NCBI GenBank assembly: GCA_011330645.1
Contig: DRQB01000094.1
Location: forward strand, 1 to 11,290
Origin: Campylobacterota bacterium
GTDB lineage: Bacteria; Campylobacterota; Campylobacteria; Campylobacterales; Sulfurovaceae
Length of the DNA: 11,290 nucleotides
Direction of reading: 5' to 3'
Part shown: one piece after another, positions 6,373 through 11,290 of the stretch
Layout of the letters: the number at the start of each line of letters is the position of its first letter
How positions within the stretch are numbered: position 1 is the stretch's first letter
Notes under the pieces: model-generated
What the model was told of the DNA's origin: nothing
Databases searched by the model: none
What the model saw: only the letters and a program-made list of their open reading frames with translations
Made by a program: the position numbers and the translations under genes

Positions 6373-7036
6373 GAAAAACCTCAAAAATGCTCTTTTACTC
6401 AAACAACTTTATCAGCTCAAACAACTAGGGTACAAATATACCTCTGTAAGCGCATATAAAGAAGAAGAGCCAAACTTCACTTTACCAAATACATTAGAAG
6501 CTTTGAAAAAGCAAGCCATGGAATGTCATCTTTGTACCCTTAGTAAAAGTAGACAAAAAGTAGTCTTTGGTGAAGGAAATCCCCATGCAACGCTCATGTT
6601 CGTGGGAGATACACCTAGTTCGAGTGATGATGGTATAGGTCATATTTTTACAGGACGTACAGGTGATTTACTGACAAAAATGTTAGAAAATGTGTTAGAA
6701 CTAACAAGAGATGATATTTATATTACAAATATTCTTAAATGTCGTGCCCTAGATACACAAATGCCTTCTGCTGCCCATGCACATACCTGTCATCCCTATT
6801 TGTTAAAAGAAATAGCGCTGATAAAGCCTAAGTTTATCATCACATTGGGAACATTGGCATACCAATATTTAACAGGTGATGATAGCCCCATAGAAAATGT
6901 AAGAGGCACACTTCACCAACAAGACAACTATACTATTATCCCCACATACCATCCAAACCATTTACTGAGAAATCCTTCATCAAAAAAAGAAGTCTTTGAG
7001 GATTTATTAAAAATCAAAGACTTAATCCATAAATAA
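6371..7036 (+). CDS. Uracil-DNA glycosylase, family 4-like, iron-sulfur type
   Basis: A 221-residue cytoplasmic protein of the family 4 uracil-DNA glycosylase type, which removes uracil from DNA to start base-excision repair. The four cysteines expected to hold the 4Fe-4S cluster are present: Cys52-x2-Cys55, Cys124 (TNILKCR) and Cys140 (CHPYL). Motif A is degenerate: VGDTPSSSDD (78-87) replaces the usual GEAPGxxED, and the following GxPFVGR reads GHIFTGR (90-96). Motif B is kept as YHPNHLLRNP with His194. The usual KCRPPxNR reads KCRALDTQ. The N-terminal 45 residues, before the cluster, are family-variable. The start is the only ATG that fits; GGGAG at 6354-6358 is 12 bases away, too far for a good ribosome site, and the ATG lies in a palindrome. 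It begins 33 bases after the protease gene. Activity on uracil is likely but not certain. Confidence 0.85.
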   Translation: MKNLKNALLLKQLYQLKQLGYKYTSVSAYKEEEPNFTLPNTLEALKKQAMECHLCTLSKSRQKVVFGEGNPHATLMFVGDTPSSSDDGIGHIFTGRTGDLLTKMLENVLELTRDDIYITNILKCRALDTQMPSAAHAHTCHPYLLKEIALIKPKFIITLGTLAYQYLTGDDSPIENVRGTLHQQDNYTIIPTYHPNHLLRNPSSKKEVFEDLLKIKDLIHK

Positions 7037-7058
7037 TAGATATTTTTTGACATTTTTT

Positions 7059-7067
7059 TGATACACT
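7059..7067 (+). promoter_or_regulatory. Extended -10 promoter candidate for the first diguanylate cyclase
   Basis: TGATACACT: TACACT (7062-7067) with the TGn extension. Transcription would start near 7074, about 33 bases before the ATG at 7107. A TTGACA at 7047-7052 is nine bases upstream of the box, the same odd spacing as at 2913-2933. Confidence 0.4.
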
Positions 7068-7106
7068 AAAGAAAAGATATATCATAGATTATTTCAGGGG
7101 AGAAAT

Positions 7107-8933
7107 ATGCTAACTAAATATATAACAACTATTACAAAATATTTAGTTGTTTTTATAATGTTTTTTTCTATCTTAACCCCTGTAGCAATGGCAAATGCAC
7201 ATATTGACCTAGATGAAAACACATCATCATATACTGATTTTAAAGTAGATTATTATGTAGAGAAACTTGGTGCAAATATGAATATAGAACAAGTTTCCAA
7301 TCTTTATTTCAATCAAGAAACCTCAAATGCTTTTAGCTTTGGATACAAAGAAAATACCTTTTGGTTTCATTTTTCTGTTAGCAATAATACTACTGAAACA
7401 AAAAGCATGGTTTTAGAATTTACAGAAATCATACATGAAACAGTTGATTTATTTAGTCTCTCTAATCAAATAATACATATGAAGAATGGTTTACGTATTC
7501 CTGTAGATGCACGAGAAATCAAAGAATCAAACCCCTCTTTTCCTTTGACTTTTTTACCTTATGAAAATAAAGATATTTACGTAAAAGTATCTTCAATCTA
7601 TGGTGTTTTTGGGGCAATACAACTTAAAACAGAAGAAAAATTTAATGCCGATCTTCAACTCAAAAAGTATCTTTATATCATCTACTTTACAGCTGTCATA
7701 ATCATTGGGCTTTATAACCTGATTATCTTTTTTTATTTACGCGAAAAAATTTATCTTTACTATATCGCTTATGTCTTTATTTTCGTTCTATGGGCTGCCA
7801 ATTATAAAGGTGTTTTACTTCCTTTTATTAGTATGAAGGTCTATGATTTATTGCAAATCACCATTCCTATTTTCTTTATTTTCTTTATTCTTTTTTCACA
7901 AGCCATATTAGAAACAAAAAAACATTTTCCCGTTTTACATAAGATTCTTTCATCCTTTATTATCGTCTGTCTTGTAAGCCTGGTATGGATGTTTATTTCG
8001 ATGCATTCTGGTTTTTATTTTATGAATGCTGCAGCAGCACCTATTTTTCCTTTTTTACTTATCGTATCTTTTTGGGCTTTATATCATAAACATAATGCAG
8101 CTAAAATTTATCTCATCGCACTTTCCATATACATAGTTGGTATGAGTCTTCTCAGTCTTCTTGCCTTGGGTTTACTCCCATATAATCTCATTTTAAGCCA
8201 TGCAGCCATGATAGGTTCTTTTTTTGAAATTATACTTTTTTCTCTTTTACTTGCCTATCGTATCAATAGTGTCAGAGAAAATTCTGAAAAAACACAAAAA
8301 GAGCTTATCCTCCAACAAAAAACAGAAAGTACTCGCCTCTTCCATACCGTAGCAGAAAAAACTATGGCACTGCACCGTGCCAAAGAACAGCTAGAAAAAG
8401 AGCTTGCAAGGAAAGAAGCATTGGAAGCACATTTAAAACACCTGGCTTCTACCGATCCTATGACAGAGCTTCTAAATAGACGGTCTTTTTTTGACATATG
8501 TGATGAGGCGATGATGGAGGCAAGTGCTAATGAACAAGCACTAACCTGTCTTATTATTGATATTGATCATTTTAAGAACATCAATGATACCTATGGACAT
8601 GATATGGGAGATAAAGTCATTAAAACCATTGCAAAATTAATGCTTGATAATACACGTACTATGGATTATATCGGACGTATTGGAGGTGAGGAATTTGCTG
8701 TCCTTATGCCAAATACAGATATGGATTCTGCCTATCAAATTTCAGATAGGTTAAGAGAAAATATATCTAAGTATAAAATGCTTCTCAATGATAAAAGTGT
8801 CTCTGTCACAGTGAGCATTGGACTGAGTTATCTTACCCATGAAGATAAAAATATTCATACACTTTTAAAGCGGGCAGATACAGCACTTTATGAAGCAAAA
8901 GACAATGGACGAAATCAAGTCTGTTGTATCTGA
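7107..8933 (+). CDS. Membrane diguanylate cyclase with 7TMR-DISM sensor (first of tandem pair)
   Basis: A 608-residue enzyme that should make cyclic di-GMP from two GTP at the inner membrane in response to a periplasmic signal. A signal peptide (cleavage probably after VAMA, residue 29) precedes a periplasmic 7TMR-DISM extracellular domain (about 40-178, with FSFGYKENTFWFHFSV and VDLFSLS). Seven helices of the 7TMR-DISM type span about 187-385. A charged coiled coil (about 388-445) links to the GGDEF domain (447-608): DIDHFKNIND at 485-494, active-site GGEEF at 526-530, and an RxxD inhibitory site Arg517-Asp520 (RTMD). All catalytic positions look intact. AGGGGAG at 7096-7102 precedes the ATG. 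The ligand is unknown; 7TMR-DISM domains are thought to bind carbohydrates or other small molecules. The next gene is a full-length paralogue. Confidence 0.95.
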   Translation: MLTKYITTITKYLVVFIMFFSILTPVAMANAHIDLDENTSSYTDFKVDYYVEKLGANMNIEQVSNLYFNQETSNAFSFGYKENTFWFHFSVSNNTTETKSMVLEFTEIIHETVDLFSLSNQIIHMKNGLRIPVDAREIKESNPSFPLTFLPYENKDIYVKVSSIYGVFGAIQLKTEEKFNADLQLKKYLYIIYFTAVIIIGLYNLIIFFYLREKIYLYYIAYVFIFVLWAANYKGVLLPFISMKVYDLLQITIPIFFIFFILFSQAILETKKHFPVLHKILSSFIIVCLVSLVWMFISMHSGFYFMNAAAAPIFPFLLIVSFWALYHKHNAAKIYLIALSIYIVGMSLLSLLALGLLPYNLILSHAAMIGSFFEIILFSLLLAYRINSVRENSEKTQKELILQQKTESTRLFHTVAEKTMALHRAKEQLEKELARKEALEAHLKHLASTDPMTELLNRRSFFDICDEAMMEASANEQALTCLIIDIDHFKNINDTYGHDMGDKVIKTIAKLMLDNTRTMDYIGRIGGEEFAVLMPNTDMDSAYQISDRLRENISKYKMLLNDKSVSVTVSIGLSYLTHEDKNIHTLLKRADTALYEAKDNGRNQVCCI

Positions 8934-8934
8934 T

Positions 8935-8960
8935 ATTACGTATATTTTCCTACGCAATTT
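8935..8960 (+). terminator. Weak hairpin after the first diguanylate cyclase
   Basis: ATTACGTA (8935-8942) pairs with TACGCAAT (8951-8958) except for one A-C mismatch, with an eight-base loop. Only a short TTATATCTTT follows. It could be a weak terminator between the paralogues. Confidence 0.3.
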
Positions 8961-8969
8961 ATATCTTTA

Positions 8970-8978
8970 TGTTATAAT
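8970..8978 (+). promoter_or_regulatory. Extended -10 promoter candidate for the second diguanylate cyclase
   Basis: TGTTATAAT, TATAAT at 8973-8978 with TGn before it. Transcription would start near 8985, about 52 bases before the ATG at 9037. It suggests that the paralogue can be transcribed on its own. Confidence 0.5.
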
Positions 8979-9036
8979 AAATAATATAGTGAAGTAAAAA
9001 GTGTATATCATCATTTAAAATAAATGGAGGTATGAG

Positions 9037-10845
9037 ATGTCACTGCGTTTTTATCTACTTATCATCTTTCTTTTTAATCTCGCCCTGCCTCTTTATGCCA
9101 TGCCAAGTATTATACTGGAAAATACAAAACCTACCTATACAAATTTTTCTGTTGAAATATTTGAAGATACACAAAATAAAGATCCTACAATCAATGAGAT
9201 ACAGACAGCCACTTTTAGAAAAAATATCTCAAATGCCTTTTCATTAGGCTATAAAATATATCCTGTCTGGTTCCGTTTTAGCATATATAACCAAACACAA
9301 TCATCTGCAAATATGATTTTAGAAATGACAGAAATGTTTCATAATGTAGATTTATATACCTTATCAAACCAAACAATTACACATGAAAAAAATGGCTTAC
9401 AAGTTCCCATTGAACAACGTACAATACAAGAAATAAATCCCTCATTTTTACTACACTTCACAAAAGGAGAAAGGAAACAAATCTATATTAAACTCACTTC
9501 TACTTATGGATTTTTTGGTGCATTTTATCTCAAAACACCTAATCAATTTAGAAAAGATACACAAGTTCAAAATAATCTTTACATCTTTTATTTTGGAGCC
9601 ATTATTGTCATTGCACTTTATAATCTTTTTATTTATCTCTACCTCAAAGAAAAAATCTATATCTACTATGTACTCTATGTCATTAGTTTTGCTTTATGGG
9701 CTTCACTCTACAGAGGGTTACTGTACAACTATATTGACCTTAACACATATAACCTGCTCCAAATAAGCATCCCCACCTTTTTTATTATGCTGATACTTTT
9801 CTCACAGTCTGCATTGAAAACCCAAAAAAATTTCCCCTACATCCATAAACTTCTCAATATATTTATGATACTTATGGGTATTAGCTTTATTTGGATGCTA
9901 GTATCACTCCATGACGGTTTTTATTTTATGAATATCATAGTTATTCCTATCTTACCCATACTTTTATTTCTTGCCATTAAAGCTTCTATGCATGGTTACT
10001 TTATCGCAAAAATTTATCTACTTGCATTACTCATCTATTTTGTAGGTATGTGCATGGTCACCCTTTTGGCATTAGGATTATTTCCCTATAGTCTCACTGT
10101 TCGTAATGCCCCAGTTTTGGGTTCTTTTTTCGAAGTAATACTCTTCTCTCTTTTACTTGCATATCGTATCAATCTCTTACGTCAAGAAAAGCTCCAGTCA
10201 CAGGAAAAACTTTTAACGCAAGAACATACTGAAAAATCACGACTCTTTCATATGGTTGCAGATAAAACCATGGCATTAAAAAAAGCAAAAGAGAGATTGG
10301 AAAAAGAGTTAGAGAAGAAAAAAATATTGGAAAAATATTTAAAAGAACAGGCCTCTACAGATTCAATGACAGGACTCATGAACAGAAGAGCATTTTTCGA
10401 TAAGGCAACAAAAGAATTGGAACGCTGTCAACGTTATCATACAGCGCTCTCTTGTCTTATTATTGATATCGATCATTTTAAAAAAGTGAATGATAGCTAT
10501 GGACATCATGTTGGGGATATTGTAATAAAATTTATTGCAGAAGAAATTTTAAAAAATACACGTCATATCGATATAGTTGGACGTATAGGGGGCGAAGAGT
10601 TTTCCATTATGATGCCAGATACAGACAACGAAGATGCCTTTCATTTAGGAGAGCGTATACGAGAAAAGATAGAAAAAAGAGTCATAGCATTTGATGATAA
10701 AGTAATTTGTGTCACTGTGAGTATAGGTCTTTGTAGTGTCAATCACAAAGATACAGGTACATTACAGACTATTTTACAACAATCTGATGATGCCCTGTAT
10801 CAAGCAAAAGAAAATGGTCGTAACCAAATTATAGAATATAAATAA
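9037..10845 (+). CDS. Membrane diguanylate cyclase with 7TMR-DISM sensor (second of tandem pair)
   Basis: A 602-residue paralogue of the preceding gene, similar along its whole length. Signal peptide with likely cleavage after PLYA (residue 21); periplasmic 7TMR-DISM domain about 30-170 (FSLGYKIYPVWFRFSI, VDLYTLS); seven helices about 181-380; coiled coil about 383-436, very rich in Lys and Glu; GGDEF domain 438-602 with DIDHFKKVND (477-486), GGEEF (518-522) and an RxxD inhibitory site Arg509-Asp512 (RHID). It is therefore predicted to make cyclic di-GMP under product inhibition. The sensor domain differs most from its neighbour, suggesting a different ligand or tuning. GGAGG at 9026-9030 is six bases before the ATG; another ATG at 9032 is out of frame. 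Its stop abuts the stop of the convergent synthetase gene with no spacer. Confidence 0.95.
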   Translation: MSLRFYLLIIFLFNLALPLYAMPSIILENTKPTYTNFSVEIFEDTQNKDPTINEIQTATFRKNISNAFSLGYKIYPVWFRFSIYNQTQSSANMILEMTEMFHNVDLYTLSNQTITHEKNGLQVPIEQRTIQEINPSFLLHFTKGERKQIYIKLTSTYGFFGAFYLKTPNQFRKDTQVQNNLYIFYFGAIIVIALYNLFIYLYLKEKIYIYYVLYVISFALWASLYRGLLYNYIDLNTYNLLQISIPTFFIMLILFSQSALKTQKNFPYIHKLLNIFMILMGISFIWMLVSLHDGFYFMNIIVIPILPILLFLAIKASMHGYFIAKIYLLALLIYFVGMCMVTLLALGLFPYSLTVRNAPVLGSFFEVILFSLLLAYRINLLRQEKLQSQEKLLTQEHTEKSRLFHMVADKTMALKKAKERLEKELEKKKILEKYLKEQASTDSMTGLMNRRAFFDKATKELERCQRYHTALSCLIIDIDHFKKVNDSYGHHVGDIVIKFIAEEILKNTRHIDIVGRIGGEEFSIMMPDTDNEDAFHLGERIREKIEKRVIAFDDKVICVTVSIGLCSVNHKDTGTLQTILQQSDDALYQAKENGRNQIIEYK

Positions 10846-11290
10846 TTACGCCTCTTTCACAATCTTCTCGATAATCCCAACAATACTAGGATCTTCAAGA
10901 GTAGAAGTATCTTGTGTAATCGCCTCGCCTTTAACGATGGAACGTAAGATACGTCTCATAATCTTCCCTGAACGTGTTTTAGGTACATCAGGTACAAATG
11001 CCATAGCATCACAAAGGGCTATCGCCCCTATCTCTTTTTTAATCACTTGATTGATAGCTACTTTGAGCTCATCAGAAGCGTCATCAGGGTTTTTCAAAAC
11101 AAGATAAGCAAAGATACCCTCACCTTTTATTTCATGTGGTTTTCCTACCACTGCCACAGCAGCTACAGCGTCATGTTTCTTAATAGCCGCTTCAACCTCT
11201 GCTGTACCCATACGGTGACCAGAAACGTTGATAACATCATCTGTACGTCCTGTAATGGTAATGTAGCCATCTTCATCCATCATGGCACCA
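10846..11290 (-). CDS. acs: Acetyl-CoA synthetase, C-terminal part (gene continues past window end)
   Basis: The last 147 codons or so of an AMP-forming acetyl-CoA synthetase, which activates acetate with ATP and CoA in the cytoplasm; the full enzyme is about 650 residues, and the reading frame is open to the window edge (GlyAla precedes the first Met seen at 11283). The fragment is the mobile C-terminal domain: DEDGYITITGRTDDVINVSGHR carries the hinge region, followed by GTAEVE, and PKTRSGKIMRRILR holds the catalytic lysine (the Lys of SGK) that is acetylated in regulated Acs enzymes. The end, DTSTLEDPSIV, is typical for Acs rather than for acyl-CoA ligases in general. The start is outside the window. 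The terminator, if any, must lie inside the convergent diguanylate cyclase gene. Confidence 0.93.
   Translation of the reverse strand, partial: GAMMDEDGYITITGRTDDVINVSGHRMGTAEVEAAIKKHDAVAAVAVVGKPHEIKGEGIFAYLVLKNPDDASDELKVAINQVIKKEIGAIALCDAMAFVPDVPKTRSGKIMRRILRSIVKGEAITQDTSTLEDPSIVGIIEKIVKEA

Noticed and set aside
10827..10847. AATTAT ... ATAATT as a bidirectional terminator between the convergent genes
   Set aside because: Six A/T pairs alone are too weak to be stable.
1..11290. tRNA, rRNA, CRISPR, insertion sequence or phage genes
   Set aside because: No cloverleaf, repeat-spacer pattern, transposase or terminal inverted repeats were seen on either strand.

Overview
The window looks like a Campylobacterota chromosome, probably a free-living Sulfurovum or Sulfurimonas relative. 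The reasons are AT-rich DNA, short intergenic gaps, promoters that are little more than a TATAAT box (often preceded by TGn) without a usable -35 element, and gene types common in that group. The genus is an inference. All genes run on the plus strand except the last, a fragment on the minus strand. No RNA gene, CRISPR array, insertion sequence or phage gene was seen, and no stretch above about 105 bases lacks a gene.

Left part (1-2900): four genes that appear to be separately transcribed. They are a small two-helix membrane protein (DUF4282-like), an outer-membrane beta-barrel-like protein of unknown function, a superoxide reductase with its own promoter and a clear rho-independent terminator, and a ZIP-family divalent metal transporter that keeps all metal ligands of the structurally known bacterial ZIP. 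The reductase (an iron enzyme) and the ZIP carrier are adjacent but probably separate transcripts.

Middle (2900-7040): a likely operon starts at 2962. It holds a five-helix inner-membrane protein with an acidic, LFG-repeat-bearing loop and a translationally coupled secreted protein with a VWA-like fold. This is an unrecognised pair and the best candidate for an undescribed system here. An S41 (C-terminal-processing type) protease lipoprotein follows 29 bases later. Next comes a divergent family-4-like uracil-DNA glycosylase whose start codon lies inside a perfect palindrome.

Right part (7040-11290): two tandem paralogous membrane diguanylate cyclases, each with a signal peptide, a 7TMR-DISM sensor domain, seven membrane helices, a coiled coil and a GGEEF domain with an RxxD inhibitory site. 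Each has its own promoter candidate. They meet, stop codon against stop codon with no base between, the convergent 3' end of an acetyl-CoA synthetase gene that runs off the window.

Taken together, the genes suggest cell-envelope and signalling functions (periplasmic sensing to c-di-GMP, outer-membrane and periplasmic proteins, a periplasmic protease) next to oxygen-stress and metal-supply genes. Nothing in the sequence shows that they form a single pathway.
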